From contig JAFDYV010000011.1 in NCBI GenBank assembly GCA_018267275.1, forward strand, positions 147,225 through 211,224: a DNA stretch of 64,000 bases, written 5' to 3'. Positions within the stretch are counted from its first letter, which is position 1; each line of letters opens with the position of its first letter. Shown here piece by piece: positions 1 through 9,479 of this stretch. The stretch is from Bacteroidota bacterium (lineage in GTDB: Bacteria > Bacteroidota > Bacteroidia > Cytophagales > Cyclobacteriaceae). Position numbers and translations under genes: made by a program. The notes beneath the pieces were generated by a model that saw nothing but the letters and a program-made list of their open reading frames with translations, ran no database searches and had not been told where the DNA came from.

Positions 1-891
1 ATTAAACACAATTAGCTCGTTTGCAATTAACGTCTTGAATTCCAGCGCGTTAGTAAACAGTTTGAAACGGTCAGTAGGCTGAACATTTGCCTTTTTGAAA
101 GCATAACCTGACGCAAAAAGCTTTGCTTGGGGATAATCTTGTTGAACTCTGTCAATATATTTTGGAACATCGTTCGGTTTGGGTCCCGAAATCAAGCAGG
201 TAATCAAAATCTCTGGTTTGTGTTCTTTGCAAATCGATACCAAAGAAGCGTGTGGAACACTTTGACCTAAATAGAACGAACGAATCCCCAAATTCTTGGC
301 GATGTAGTGGTAGAATAGAAGCCCCAATTCGTGCCATTCGTTTTCGGGTAAGTACAATATTGCCCGCTTGTTTGTTTTTGGTGGCAGGGGCAGCGCATCA
401 ATTGCCACAATTAACTTTTGTCTGATCAAATGCGAGATAAAATGCTCTTGTGCCGGGGTGATGTTGTCGGTAATCCACAACACACCAATTTTTTCTAAGA
501 ACGGGTAGATGATTTCAACGAAAGTGCGTTCGAAGCCAAACTTCAAAATCAAAGAAGCGAGAATCTGTTCAAACTTCTCTTCTTCCATATCAATCATTGC
601 TACAATCAACTGCTCGATGTAGATGTCAATGCTGTTCTTTTGCTCGCTCAGCGCGATGACTTGCTGATTGATTTGATCAGGGGTGAGTTTAACTATTTTC
701 GAGATTTTTACCCCATTTGAGTTAAGAACGGCCACGTTGATGATTTTCTTCAAATCGTCATCAGAATAATATCGAATGTTGGTGGCCGTGCGCGATGGCT
801 CAATCAAATTGTGTCTCTTCTCCCAAATACGAATCGTGTGAGCCTTAATTCCAGAAAGTTTTTCAAGCTCTTTAATCGAATATTTTCCCAT
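1..891 (-). CDS. MerR-family regulator with B12-binding-like domain (3' end cut by window edge)
   Basis: The frame is open from an ATG at 891 to the left edge (297 codons, no stop), so the C-terminus lies outside the window, probably by only a few residues judging from the usual family length of about 300. Residues 1-70 form a MerR winged helix (starts MGKYSIKELEKLSGIKAHT, then an IRIWEKR recognition helix). The second half resembles the cobalamin-binding module of LitR/CarH-type photosensory repressors: E185-W-H187-E-L-G190 matches D-x-H-x-x-G with Glu for Asp, keeping the His that ligates cobalt. Members of this family repress carotenoid or light-stress genes and are released by light or loss of adenosyl-B12; that role is inferred here. 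It is divergent from the helicase gene at 960. Confidence 0.85.
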   Translation of the reverse strand, partial: MGKYSIKELEKLSGIKAHTIRIWEKRHNLIEPSRTATNIRYYSDDDLKKIINVAVLNSNGVKISKIVKLTPDQINQQVIALSEQKNSIDIYIEQLIVAMIDMEEEKFEQILASLILKFGFERTFVEIIYPFLEKIGVLWITDNITPAQEHFISHLIRQKLIVAIDALPLPPKTNKRAILYLPENEWHELGLLFYHYIAKNLGIRSFYLGQSVPHASLVSICKEHKPEILITCLISGPKPNDVPKYIDRVQQDYPQAKLFASGYAFKKANVQPTDRFKLFTNALEFKTLIANELIVFN

Positions 892-959
892 TTTTCGTGT
901 GGTTTACAGAAACCTAACAGTTTTGTTTAATAAATGTTAGCAAAGCTTTCACAAATAAA

Positions 960-3401
960 ATGAGAAATCCAAATTCCAGTGCCGGAGAAAGTTGGTTTAC
1001 GAGCCAAAACTGGACGGTATTTGGGTTTCAGCAAGCCGCCTGGCAAGCCTATGCTAGCGGACATAGTGGAATGGTTAACGCGCCCACGGGAAGCGGCAAG
1101 ACATATTCGCTGCTGGTACCCATTTTGGAGGAATCGCTGCTGGAAAGAAGGCCGGTAAAAGGAGTGCAAGCGATTTGGATCACGCCCATTCGGGCGCTTG
1201 GTAAAGAGATTGAACTTTCGGCAAATCGCGCGATAGCAGGGATGCAAATAAACTGGCGCGTGGGCGTTCGCACGGGCGACACGAGTACGCGCGATCGCGA
1301 AAAGCAAAAAACAAACCCGCCTGAATTCTTAATCACTACGCCTGAGAGTCTTCATGTTATTCTATCTCAAAAGGGTTATGCAGATTTCTTTGCATCGCTC
1401 AAATGTATTGTGGTAGATGAGTGGCATGAGTTACTCGGTTCAAAACGCGGTGTGTTGATGGAACTGGCACTCGCCCGCCTAAAAACTTTAAGCCCCCAAC
1501 TGAAGATTTGGGGTATATCTGCTACTATCGGCAACATGGAACAGTCGCTGCAGGTGTTGCTTGGCAATTACTACGGGCGTCCCAACACTGCGGTGATCCG
1601 TGCCGATATAGACAAGAAAGTGGAAATTATTTCAATTCTTCCCGACCACATCGACCGTATGCCGTGGGCGGGCCATGTGGGGATTCAACTACTTGAAAAA
1701 ATTATCCCCATCATCCGCGAAAGCAAGAGCACGCTCATCTTCACCAACACGCGGTCGTTTGCCGAGATCTGGTATCAAAAATTGTTGGCCGTGGCGCCTG
1801 AGTTGTCTGGCTTGCTAGCCATGCACCATGGTTCCATCAGCTTAGAGTTGCGCCATTGGGTAGAAGAACAACTGCATGAAGGTAAACTTAAGGCCGTGGT
1901 TTGCACTTCGAGTTTGGATTTGGGTGTTGACTTCAGACCGGTGGAAACGATCATTCAAATAGGGAGCCCTAAAGGTGTTGCCCGGTTTATGCAACGCGCT
2001 GGTCGTAGCGGCCACCAACCTGGCGCAGTAAGCCGTATTTACTTTCTGCCCACGCATTCGCTGGAACTCACCGAGTCGGCTGCGTTGCGCGAGGCCATCG
2101 ACCGCAAAATTGTTGAAGATCGCTTGCCCTACTTTCGCTCGTTTGATGTGTTGGTGCAATACCTGATAACCTTGGCGGTGTCAGAAGGATTTCGCCCACA
2201 TGAACTGTTGCTTGAAATAAAATCAACGGCAAGCTTTTCTTCCATGTCAGATGAAGAATGGAATTGGGCGTTGGGTTTTATCACAACGGGCGGCCAATCT
2301 CTCACGGCTTACAACGAATACCGAAAAGTGGTAGTAGAAGATGGCATCTTCAAAGTAACGAGCAGGGCCGTGGCCCACAAGCATCGGCTATCGATAGGCA
2401 CCATTGTGGGCGATGTGCTCATGCACATCAAAATGGTTTCGGGCAAGTACTTGGGCACCATCGAGGAATACTTTATCTCAAGCTTGCACCCAGGTGATGT
2501 GTTTTGGTTTGCTGGTCAGAGTTTGGAATTGGTTCGCATCAAAGAGATGGAAGCGCAGGTCCGCAAATCAAAACGCAAGTCGGGACGGGTGCCCTCATGG
2601 CAAGGTGGCCGGATGCCGTTGTCGTCTCAATTAAGTGACATGATTCGAGTAAAAATTGACCAAGCTGCACGCGGCATCGATGCAGACCAGGAAATGAAAT
2701 TTTTGCGACCGTTAATGGACTTGCAAAACACGCGATCGCACTTGCCGTTGGTAAACGAGTTCTTGATTGAGTACTTTCAAAGCGATGAGGGCTACCATGT
2801 AGTGATGTATCCATTTGAAGGTAGAAATGTGCACGAGGGGCTCGGTGCACTGGTGGCTCACCGTATTTCTAAAATCAAGCCCATTACATTTTCGATTGCG
2901 ATGAACGACTATGGGTTTGAGTTGCTTTCCGACCAAGAGATTCCGATTTACGAAGCGATTGAAACAAATGTGTTGGGAACAGAAAACCTCTCCACCGATA
3001 TTCTGGCGAGCATCAACAACACCGAAATGGCAAAACGCAAGTTCCGCGATATCGCAGCTATTGCCGGATTGGTCTTTAAAGGCATGCCCGGCAAAAAAAT
3101 AAAGGAAAGACACTTACAAAGTTCTTCGCAATTGTTTTTCAATGTGTTTCACGAGTATGAGCCCGATAATCTTTTGTTGCAGCAGGCTTTTGAAGAGGTA
3201 ATGGATTTTCAGTTGGAAGAGGCGCGATTGCTCAAGGCGCTCAATCGAATCAACCAACAAAAAATTGTGATTACAGAACCTGACAAGCCTACACCTTTTT
3301 CTTTCCCGATTATTGTTGATAGATTGAGTCGAGAGAAATTGACATCCGAAAAACTGGAAGACCGTGTAAAACGAATGGTGGTGGAGTTTGGTAAAGATTG
3401 A
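960..3401 (+). CDS. Ligase-associated DEXH-box helicase (Lhr family)
   Basis: Superfamily 2 helicase of 813 residues, close to the usual length of the ligase-associated DNA-damage-response DEXH helicases. Visible motifs: Walker A APTGSGKT at 41-48, TTPESL at about 126-131, DEWH at 153-156 (DEXH box), SAT near 187-189, and motif VI QRAGRSGH in the second RecA domain. The part after about residue 400 is the winged-helix and C-terminal region typical of Lhr. Family members normally lie beside a DNA ligase, an exonuclease and the phosphoesterase PdeM; none of these is downstream here, so the partners are elsewhere or missing. The ATG at 960 follows a 68-bp divergent spacer shared with the MerR gene. 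Probable role: 3'-5' DNA or DNA/RNA unwinding in repair. Confidence 0.9.
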   Translation: MRNPNSSAGESWFTSQNWTVFGFQQAAWQAYASGHSGMVNAPTGSGKTYSLLVPILEESLLERRPVKGVQAIWITPIRALGKEIELSANRAIAGMQINWRVGVRTGDTSTRDREKQKTNPPEFLITTPESLHVILSQKGYADFFASLKCIVVDEWHELLGSKRGVLMELALARLKTLSPQLKIWGISATIGNMEQSLQVLLGNYYGRPNTAVIRADIDKKVEIISILPDHIDRMPWAGHVGIQLLEKIIPIIRESKSTLIFTNTRSFAEIWYQKLLAVAPELSGLLAMHHGSISLELRHWVEEQLHEGKLKAVVCTSSLDLGVDFRPVETIIQIGSPKGVARFMQRAGRSGHQPGAVSRIYFLPTHSLELTESAALREAIDRKIVEDRLPYFRSFDVLVQYLITLAVSEGFRPHELLLEIKSTASFSSMSDEEWNWALGFITTGGQSLTAYNEYRKVVVEDGIFKVTSRAVAHKHRLSIGTIVGDVLMHIKMVSGKYLGTIEEYFISSLHPGDVFWFAGQSLELVRIKEMEAQVRKSKRKSGRVPSWQGGRMPLSSQLSDMIRVKIDQAARGIDADQEMKFLRPLMDLQNTRSHLPLVNEFLIEYFQSDEGYHVVMYPFEGRNVHEGLGALVAHRISKIKPITFSIAMNDYGFELLSDQEIPIYEAIETNVLGTENLSTDILASINNTEMAKRKFRDIAAIAGLVFKGMPGKKIKERHLQSSSQLFFNVFHEYEPDNLLLQQAFEEVMDFQLEEARLLKALNRINQQKIVITEPDKPTPFSFPIIVDRLSREKLTSEKLEDRVKRMVVEFGKD

Positions 3402-3418
3402 AATTTCTCGGGTGAATA

Positions 3419-3450
3419 AAACCACTAAGACACGAAGGCACTAAGTAACA
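3419..3450. repeat. Period-8 intergenic repeat
   Basis: Three consecutive 8-base words (CACTAAGA, CACGAAGG, CACTAAGT) lie in the 60-bp spacer before the PQQ dehydrogenase gene. They do not code and are too short to be a minisatellite with a known role. Confidence 0.5.
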
Positions 3451-3461
3451 CGCGAAAACAT

Positions 3462-5318
3462 ATGAGAAGGTTTACAATGGTCATTGTTTGTTTCGTTGGG
3501 CTCACAGCATGTACGACTGATAAGTATAAAAACTGGCAAGTGACGGGCGGCTCGAAAGAGAACATCCGATATAGCGCACTAACAGATATCGATACTTCCA
3601 ATGTGAAAGATTTGCAATTGGCTTGGTCGTATCGCTCGGGCGATGCCGACTCGGTACATTACTCGCAAATTCAGTGCAATCCCATTATGGTGGATGGTGT
3701 GTTGTTTGTCACTTCGCCACAACTAAAGCTAATTGCAATTGATGCACGCACCGGAAAAGAAAAATGGCGCTTCGACCCACAGGCTGAAAAAGAAAATGTG
3801 AACGCCACTGCGCGCTTCATTCTAAACAACAATCGTGGCGTTACGTATTGGCAAAAGGAAAACGATAAGCGCATTTTTTTTACCGCAGGCTCCATTCTTT
3901 GGTGCATTGATGCTGTACTGGGTACGCCTATCAAATCATTTGGAGACAACGGCAACATTGATTTGCACAACGGCTTGGGCCGAGATGTGAGCAAGATGTA
4001 TGTGGCGGCCACTTCGCCTGGGATTATTTACAACGATTTGCTGATCATGGGCTCACGCGTGCACGAGGGCAGCGAAGCCGCACCTGGTCACATCCGCGCC
4101 TACGATGTGCGCACAGGAGCAATGAAATGGATTTTTCATACCATTCCGCAGCCGGGCGAATTTGGTCTTGATTCGTGGAAGGATAGCACTGCCTATCAAT
4201 ACATTGGTGGGGCCAACGCCTGGAGTGGTTTTAGCTTAGACGAGCAACGAGGAATCGTTTATGCCGCTACGGGCTCGGCATCATTTGATTTTTTTGGCGG
4301 CAAGCGGCTAGGGAACAACTTGTTTGCGAATTGCATCCTCGCGCTCGATGCCGCGACAGGAAAGTATAAGTGGCACTACCAAACTATTCACCATGATGTT
4401 TGGGATCGCGACTTGCCAACACCGCCAAGCTTAGTCACGATCGAGAAGGATGGGAAAAAAGTAGATGCCGTTGCACAGCCCACAAAACACGGATTTGTGT
4501 TTGTGTTGAATCGAGTAACAGGTGAACCCATTTACCCGATTGAAGAACGAGAAGTGCCACATCAAAGCACGTTGGTGGGAGAGGAGCTATCGCCCACGCA
4601 ACCCTATCCTACTTGGCCCGAGCCTTTTATGCGACAGTCGTTTTCCGAATCTGATCTCAATCCTCATTTGCCCGATTCATCGTTTCAAAAAATCCAGTCG
4701 GTGTTTAATGAAGTAGACAAGGGACACCTATTTACGCCACCTTCCTTGCGTGGTTCTATTTTCTTTCCTGGATTGGATGGCGGAGCGGAGTGGGGCGGAA
4801 CCACATTCGACCCAGAGACGAAAATGCTTTACATCAATGCCAACGAAATGCCATGGAACATTCGCATGGTGGAGGTTGCGCATAGTCAAACGAAAGAAGA
4901 AAGTTATTTAGATGCAGGCAAGCGATTGTACAACACATATTGTTTGGCATGCCATGGTGCGGACAGAAAAGGTTCAGGCAACAATCCCACGTTAATTGGA
5001 ATTGCCAACCGATATTCGACAAAAGAATTCGTCACCTTGGTGCAAAGCGGCAGGCGCATGATGCCTGCATTCCAAAACTTGATTACGCAAGAGGCGGAAG
5101 CCATCGCCTCATTTGTGATGAACGATAGGAACTTGCAACAAAAACGCTTGCAGCAAAAAACAGAAGTGCATCCATTCTATCAACTGCCCTACAACATCAA
5201 CGGCTACAACAAATTCTTGACACCCGAAGGCTACCCCGCGATTTCGCCACCTTGGGGCACGTTGAATGCAAATCAGTTTAACGACCGGAAAAATTGCTTG
5301 GAAAATACCATTGGGTGA
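3462..5318 (+). CDS. PQQ-dependent dehydrogenase lipoprotein with internal cytochrome c domain, N-terminal part (frameshifted)
   Basis: Quinoprotein dehydrogenase of the glucose/quinate/alcohol type. Residues 1-17 are a lipoprotein signal with lipobox LTAC, so the enzyme should be anchored in an envelope membrane. Eight-bladed propeller repeats (motifs such as AIDARTGKEKW and ALDAATGKYKW) run to about 470. A c-type cytochrome insert follows, with haem-binding C494-L-A-C497-H498; this embedded layout is known from Bacteroidota members. Near 5270 an extra A in a run of three (5270-5272) shifts the frame: the natural sequence after GTLNA continues in the next frame and this one stops at 5318. 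Together the halves would make about 714 residues. The substrate cannot be told. No PQQ synthesis gene is in the window. Confidence 0.8.
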   Translation: MRRFTMVIVCFVGLTACTTDKYKNWQVTGGSKENIRYSALTDIDTSNVKDLQLAWSYRSGDADSVHYSQIQCNPIMVDGVLFVTSPQLKLIAIDARTGKEKWRFDPQAEKENVNATARFILNNNRGVTYWQKENDKRIFFTAGSILWCIDAVLGTPIKSFGDNGNIDLHNGLGRDVSKMYVAATSPGIIYNDLLIMGSRVHEGSEAAPGHIRAYDVRTGAMKWIFHTIPQPGEFGLDSWKDSTAYQYIGGANAWSGFSLDEQRGIVYAATGSASFDFFGGKRLGNNLFANCILALDAATGKYKWHYQTIHHDVWDRDLPTPPSLVTIEKDGKKVDAVAQPTKHGFVFVLNRVTGEPIYPIEEREVPHQSTLVGEELSPTQPYPTWPEPFMRQSFSESDLNPHLPDSSFQKIQSVFNEVDKGHLFTPPSLRGSIFFPGLDGGAEWGGTTFDPETKMLYINANEMPWNIRMVEVAHSQTKEESYLDAGKRLYNTYCLACHGADRKGSGNNPTLIGIANRYSTKEFVTLVQSGRRMMPAFQNLITQEAEAIASFVMNDRNLQQKRLQQKTEVHPFYQLPYNINGYNKFLTPEGYPAISPPWGTLNANQFNDRKNCLENTIG

Positions 5319-5607
5319 AACCCCGGAATTAAAAATGAAGGGCATTGATACAGGCACTGAAAACTACGGTGGGTCAATCGTTACTAAAGGTGGTGTGCTG
5401 TTCATTGCCGCCACACCCGATGGAAAACTTAGGGCATTGAATAAGAAGTCGGGCAAATTGTTGTGGGAATATCAATTGCCCGTGCCTGCCTTTGCCACAC
5501 CCGCCATGTTTGAGTTAGATGGACAGCAATATTTGGTGATTGCTTGCGGTGGCGGAAAACTGAAGACGAAGTCGGGGGATTATTATTTGGCGTTTAGGTT
5601 GCCTTGA
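5266..5607 (+). CDS. PQQ-dependent dehydrogenase, C-terminal fragment after frameshift
   Basis: This frame carries the last propeller blades of the gene starting at 3462. LTTGKIAWKIPLG and LNKKSGKLLWEYQLP are typical tryptophan-docking repeats, and the C-terminus (DYYLAFRLP) is a normal end for the family. The in-frame ATG at 5266 is probably incidental; the true junction is the one-base insertion at 5270-5272. Everything on both sides is well conserved in pattern with no second lesion, which suggests a recent mutation or a base-calling error rather than an old pseudogene. A terminator follows within 10 bases. Confidence 0.75.
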   Translation: MQISLTTGKIAWKIPLGETPELKMKGIDTGTENYGGSIVTKGGVLFIAATPDGKLRALNKKSGKLLWEYQLPVPAFATPAMFELDGQQYLVIACGGGKLKTKSGDYYLAFRLP

Positions 5608-5616
5608 TTACAAAAA

Positions 5617-5644
5617 AAAAGCTCTGGCTACAGCCAAAGCTTTT
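5617..5644. terminator. Bidirectional intrinsic terminator
   Basis: AAAAGCTCTGGC - TACA - GCCAAAGCTTTT forms a stem with one mismatch, with A residues on one side and T residues on the other. It sits between the convergent PQQ dehydrogenase and smc genes and can serve both. Confidence 0.85.
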
Positions 5645-5667
5645 CTATAAAATAATTCCGTTCAGTT

Positions 5668-8600
5668 CTAAGCCAACTCTCTCAAATCAACCGGCACCAC
5701 CCTCGAAATTCCTTTTTCTACCATTGTGATTCCGTAAATCACATCGGTGGTCGTCATGGTGCGTTTGTTGTGCGTTACAATCACAAATTGGCTGTCTTTG
5801 CTAAACGTGCGGATGATGTTGTTGAATTTGTCAATGTTTGCGTCATCCAATGGAGCATCTACCTCATCGAAAATACAGAAGGGTGCGGGCTTCAACAGAT
5901 ACATCGAAAACAACAACGCTGTAGCAGTCAAAGTCTTTTCACCGCCTGAAAGTTGGTTGATGGTGAGCGGGCGCTTTCCTTTAGGTTTTGCAATAATGTC
6001 AATCTCTGAATCCAATGGGTTATTGGGGTCAACCAATTTCAAGTCACAATCATCGCCTTCGCTGAACAACGAGCGGAATACGCGTACAAAATGCTCTTTG
6101 ATTTGGTTGAAGGCGGCCATGAATGTTTCGCTGGCCACGCCTTCAATTTCGCTGATCGTGCTGAACAATGATTCTTTGGCTTTCAGCAAATCTTCTTTTT
6201 GTGCGTTGATGAAATCGTTGCGCTGCTTGATTTCGTTGTAGGCTTCCATCGCCATAGGGTTGATCGGCCCCATGTTGTCTAGTTTCTCACGGATCTTAGT
6301 AACCTGCGCGCGCAGTTGTTCGTCATCAGCTTTCAATAGTTGCTCAGCTTCTTCCGGTGTAGGTTCGCCAATCACGGCATCCAAATCCACGTTAAACTCA
6401 ACCGATAATCTTTCTTTCACCGAGTTGAGTTGCAGTTTGCTTTCGTTCAATTGGTTTTGCAACTCCATCAATACACTGTCTATGTTTTGGCGCTGGTGCT
6501 GCACTTCGCGCAAATCTTTGTCGTATTGATCAATTTCGCCACGGCCCGTGTAGTATTCTTTTTCTGCTTCGCTCAAGCCTTTCTCCATCTCTTCCTTCTC
6601 CGCGTACATCGAAATCAATTCGTTGTCGTTCGTCTCTGTCGAATCGGTGATCGCTTTTGCTTCTAATTCATTCTTTGCCAGTTCTTCGCTGTTCACTGCA
6701 ATGCGCTGGGTGCTTTGCTCAAGAGATTCTTGCTTGAAGCGCATTTCTTGCTCTACACTTTTTACCCTGTTTTCCTGCTGGTGGAAGAAAATGTTCTGCT
6801 CGTTAAATGATGCCGACTTTTGACTGAGCAAATCATTTTGAACCGTCAGGTCAGCAATCATGCTGCGAATCTTTTCATCATGTTGCGTCACCTCACTAAG
6901 GGCAAGTGCTGCTTTCGGGCGAATGTCTTCCAGCTCGCGGGTCAGCGTGTCAATTTTCTCTAAAATATCTTCCCTGCGCAGGTCCGCATTGCTCAACAAA
7001 CTTGAAAACTGCTCTTGCTTGGTGCGCACGGAAATGAACTCATCGTTCACCATCTTTACAGCACTTTGGGCTTCTTCAATTTGCTGCTTCAGTGTGTTGT
7101 TGCGCAGTTTCTCCAACTCGCGTTGGCGATCAAGCAGCGAGAAACGGATGTCTTCTACCTTTTTGGTAAGGTCTTTGATTTCCTTGTCAAGTTTTTCTAA
7201 GTTTTTTGCACGGCCAATTTTCTTCCCTTCAAATAGCCCCACGCTTCCACCCGAAAGGCTGAACTTTCTGCGGGTGACTTTGCCACTCTTAGTGATGAAC
7301 GTGTTGTCATCTTGTGACGATATACTCTTGATGTCGCCCTCTGCTACATACACTTTATCCAAAATGTACATCATCAATTTGGTGTACTTCGGATCGAACT
7401 CAATGATTTTGGTAGCTGGGAAAGCATCCGCGTACATCTGAATAGGAGTGGGCGAGAATTTTTCAAAGGCATCGAGAATGAAGAAGTTCGCCTTGCCTTT
7501 GCTGGCATCACTCAAAATATTGATGGCTTCGTAGGCTTCCGACTCGTGTTCAACAATGTAGTAGTTGAGGTATGGCTCAAGGTAATTTTCAATGGCCACG
7601 CGATATTCTTCGGTGGTGGAGATGATATCTGAAAGCAGCGGAGCATTTTTTGTCCAGCCCACATTCTTTTTCAAAAACTTAATTGCTTCGGGAAAGCCTT
7701 CCAAGTTTTCCACCAGCGACTTTGTAAGCTGGTATTCGTTTTGCCGCGCATCCAACTTTCGGCCGTTCTCCGTCATTTCTTCGCGAATCATGTCAATGGT
7801 TTTTTCCAATGACGCAATGCGCTGGTACACTTCTTCTTCTTCGCGCTTCAGTTTTTCGAGGTATGAGTTCTTTTGGCTGATTTCCTCATTGAGCACTACA
7901 AGCTTTTTGTCAAATTCAGCCAAGCTGGCGCTTTGCACGGAACTATCGGTGGCGGTGCGTTCCAATTCTTGCTTAAACGAGGTCAACTGAATTTCGCGAA
8001 TCTCCAGTTCTTTGTTCAGTTGAAACGATTCTTCTTGCTTGGCGCGGTGCACTTGGCGCAGCGCGTCTGATTCTCCCTGCAGCGTGTAGGTTGAAGCTTT
8101 TTGCGTTTCATATTCATTGCGTAGCGCATCTACCTTGGCGGTAATCTCATTCAAGATGGCTTGCGCAGCATCGCGCTCGCTTTCCAAACTTTGTATGCTG
8201 AACCGCGCACGTTCGTTGCTCTTCTTGTCCTGATCGATTTGATCTCGTAGGTTGGCGATGCGGTCATTTAACGAACGCAAGCGTTCATTTTTAATTTGTT
8301 TCTCGCTTTCATATTGGCGGATCTTCGAAACAAATTCATTGATTGATTTTTGCCTGCTGGACAAAGTCTTCTCTTTCAAGATCAATTCGGCCTTCGACTT
8401 TTCGATGATGGCTTCTTTTTCGGCAATCTCAGCCGTAAGCTTTGTTTTTCGATCGCTTTCAGATTCTACTTGTTTGGTAACTGCACTGAACTTATCCTTC
8501 TGCTTGTTTACCACCACTTTGGCGAGTTGAATGCTTTTTTCTTTGTAGTCTTCTTTGATCTTGTAGTACTGCTCGGTCTGTTTGGCTTGCTTCTCCAAGC

Positions 8601-9210
8601 TTTTCATGTTCTTTTCAATCTCGAACAGCAAATCTTCTACGCGTTCCAAGTCCGCATCGGTATCTTCCAGTTTCTTCAGCGTTTCTTTTTTACGCTTCTT
8701 GAATTTTGAAATGCCGGCCGCTTCTTCAAACAGCGCCCTTCTCGAATTGTCGCGGTCATTGAGAATGTCGTCCACCATGCCTAACTCGATAATGGCATAG
8801 CTATTCGATGCAACGCCAGTGTCTAAAAACAGGTTAGTGATGTCTTTCAATCGGCAAGCCACACCGTTCAACAGGTACTCACTTTCACCGGAACGGTACA
8901 GTCTGCGCGTGATGGTCACTTGCGAGTATTCGGTGGGCAAAATGTTTTTGGTATTGTTGATCGTCAGAGAAACCTCAGCCATTTGCTGCGCAGGTCGCTG
9001 GCTGGTGCCGTTAAAGATCACGTTCTCCATTTTTTCGGATCGCAGCGCGCTTGTTTTTTGCTCGCCCAGAACCCAGCGTATCGAATCCACCACGTTGGAC
9101 TTACCGCACCCATTGGGACCCACGATTCCGGTGATCCCTTCATCAAAATTGATCATGATGCGGTCTGCAAAACTCTTAAATCCTTTGATCTCTAACTTCG
9201 ATAACTGCAT
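5668..9210 (-). CDS. smc: Chromosome segregation protein SMC
   Basis: Full-length SMC ATPase of 1180 residues that condenses and organises DNA as a dimer, normally with ScpA and ScpB (not in this window). Walker A GPNGCGKSN at 31-39 lies in the N-terminal half of the head. Two long charged coiled coils flank a hinge near 510-660. The C-terminal head has signature LSGGE at 1087-1091 and Walker B with DEVDAP at 1115-1120. The ATG at 9210 begins MQLSKLEIKGFKSFAD, the standard family start. It has its own promoter (TATCTTTG at 9313-9320 on the minus strand) and a leader of about 95 bases that contains a 7-base-period repeat array. It converges on the PQQ gene. Confidence 0.97.
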   Translation of the reverse strand: MQLSKLEIKGFKSFADRIMINFDEGITGIVGPNGCGKSNVVDSIRWVLGEQKTSALRSEKMENVIFNGTSQRPAQQMAEVSLTINNTKNILPTEYSQVTITRRLYRSGESEYLLNGVACRLKDITNLFLDTGVASNSYAIIELGMVDDILNDRDNSRRALFEEAAGISKFKKRKKETLKKLEDTDADLERVEDLLFEIEKNMKSLEKQAKQTEQYYKIKEDYKEKSIQLAKVVVNKQKDKFSAVTKQVESESDRKTKLTAEIAEKEAIIEKSKAELILKEKTLSSRQKSINEFVSKIRQYESEKQIKNERLRSLNDRIANLRDQIDQDKKSNERARFSIQSLESERDAAQAILNEITAKVDALRNEYETQKASTYTLQGESDALRQVHRAKQEESFQLNKELEIREIQLTSFKQELERTATDSSVQSASLAEFDKKLVVLNEEISQKNSYLEKLKREEEEVYQRIASLEKTIDMIREEMTENGRKLDARQNEYQLTKSLVENLEGFPEAIKFLKKNVGWTKNAPLLSDIISTTEEYRVAIENYLEPYLNYYIVEHESEAYEAINILSDASKGKANFFILDAFEKFSPTPIQMYADAFPATKIIEFDPKYTKLMMYILDKVYVAEGDIKSISSQDDNTFITKSGKVTRRKFSLSGGSVGLFEGKKIGRAKNLEKLDKEIKDLTKKVEDIRFSLLDRQRELEKLRNNTLKQQIEEAQSAVKMVNDEFISVRTKQEQFSSLLSNADLRREDILEKIDTLTRELEDIRPKAALALSEVTQHDEKIRSMIADLTVQNDLLSQKSASFNEQNIFFHQQENRVKSVEQEMRFKQESLEQSTQRIAVNSEELAKNELEAKAITDSTETNDNELISMYAEKEEMEKGLSEAEKEYYTGRGEIDQYDKDLREVQHQRQNIDSVLMELQNQLNESKLQLNSVKERLSVEFNVDLDAVIGEPTPEEAEQLLKADDEQLRAQVTKIREKLDNMGPINPMAMEAYNEIKQRNDFINAQKEDLLKAKESLFSTISEIEGVASETFMAAFNQIKEHFVRVFRSLFSEGDDCDLKLVDPNNPLDSEIDIIAKPKGKRPLTINQLSGGEKTLTATALLFSMYLLKPAPFCIFDEVDAPLDDANIDKFNNIIRTFSKDSQFVIVTHNKRTMTTTDVIYGITMVEKGISRVVPVDLRELA

Positions 9211-9212
9211 AA

Positions 9213-9289
9213 CTGGTTTCTGGTTGCTGGATACTTGATGCTCGTTTGATCTTAATGTCTAATTGCTAGGTCCTAATCCCCAATTTCTT
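9213..9289. repeat. Heptad-period repeat array in the smc leader
   Basis: Eleven consecutive 7-base words: CTGGTTT, CTGGTTG, CTGGATA, CTTGATG, CTCGTTT, then GATCTTA, ATGTCTA, ATTGCTA, GGTCCTA, ATCCCCA, ATTTCTT. The first five share CT.G and several later ones share a CTA ending, always in the same 7-base register. The array lies between the predicted smc promoter and its start codon, so it is probably transcribed. Confidence 0.65.
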
Positions 9290-9312
9290 AAGTTCCAAAA
9301 TTTTAAAGTCGG

Positions 9313-9320
9313 CAAAGATA
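9313..9320 (-). promoter_or_regulatory. smc promoter, -7 element
   Basis: On the minus strand this reads TATCTTTG, an exact match to the Bacteroidota -7 consensus TAnnTTTG. A weak -33 element (TTTC) lies 18 bases upstream. The predicted transcript start is near 9306. Confidence 0.6.
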
Positions 9321-9465
9321 GTGTTCGGTTTGTCTTTTGAAAAGGTAGGTATTCCCAATCCATGCACAATTTATCAATAGCAAGACTGACCTGCTGGGGG
9401 ACAAATACTTTCAGTAAAGCCTCAAGTTGGTTGGCAGAATAACGTGTATTTCAGGATATTTTCGC

Positions 9466-9473
9466 TACATTTG
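9466..9473 (+). promoter_or_regulatory. -7 element immediately before the ATG at 9480
   Basis: TACATTTG matches TAnnTTTG exactly and ends only six bases before the ATG at 9480, so the transcript may be leaderless. No convincing -33 TTTG is seen. Confidence 0.4.
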
Positions 9474-9479
9474 GCCTTT

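Noticed and set aside
927..1336. Minus-strand ORFs overlapping the helicase N-terminus
   Set aside because: They run opposite to an intact Walker A region and lack any recognisable domain.
5747..9238. Many long ORFs on the plus strand opposite smc (for example 6860-7441)
   Set aside because: They are antisense shadows of a complete, well-conserved SMC coding sequence with low-complexity Phe/Leu/Ser-rich products.
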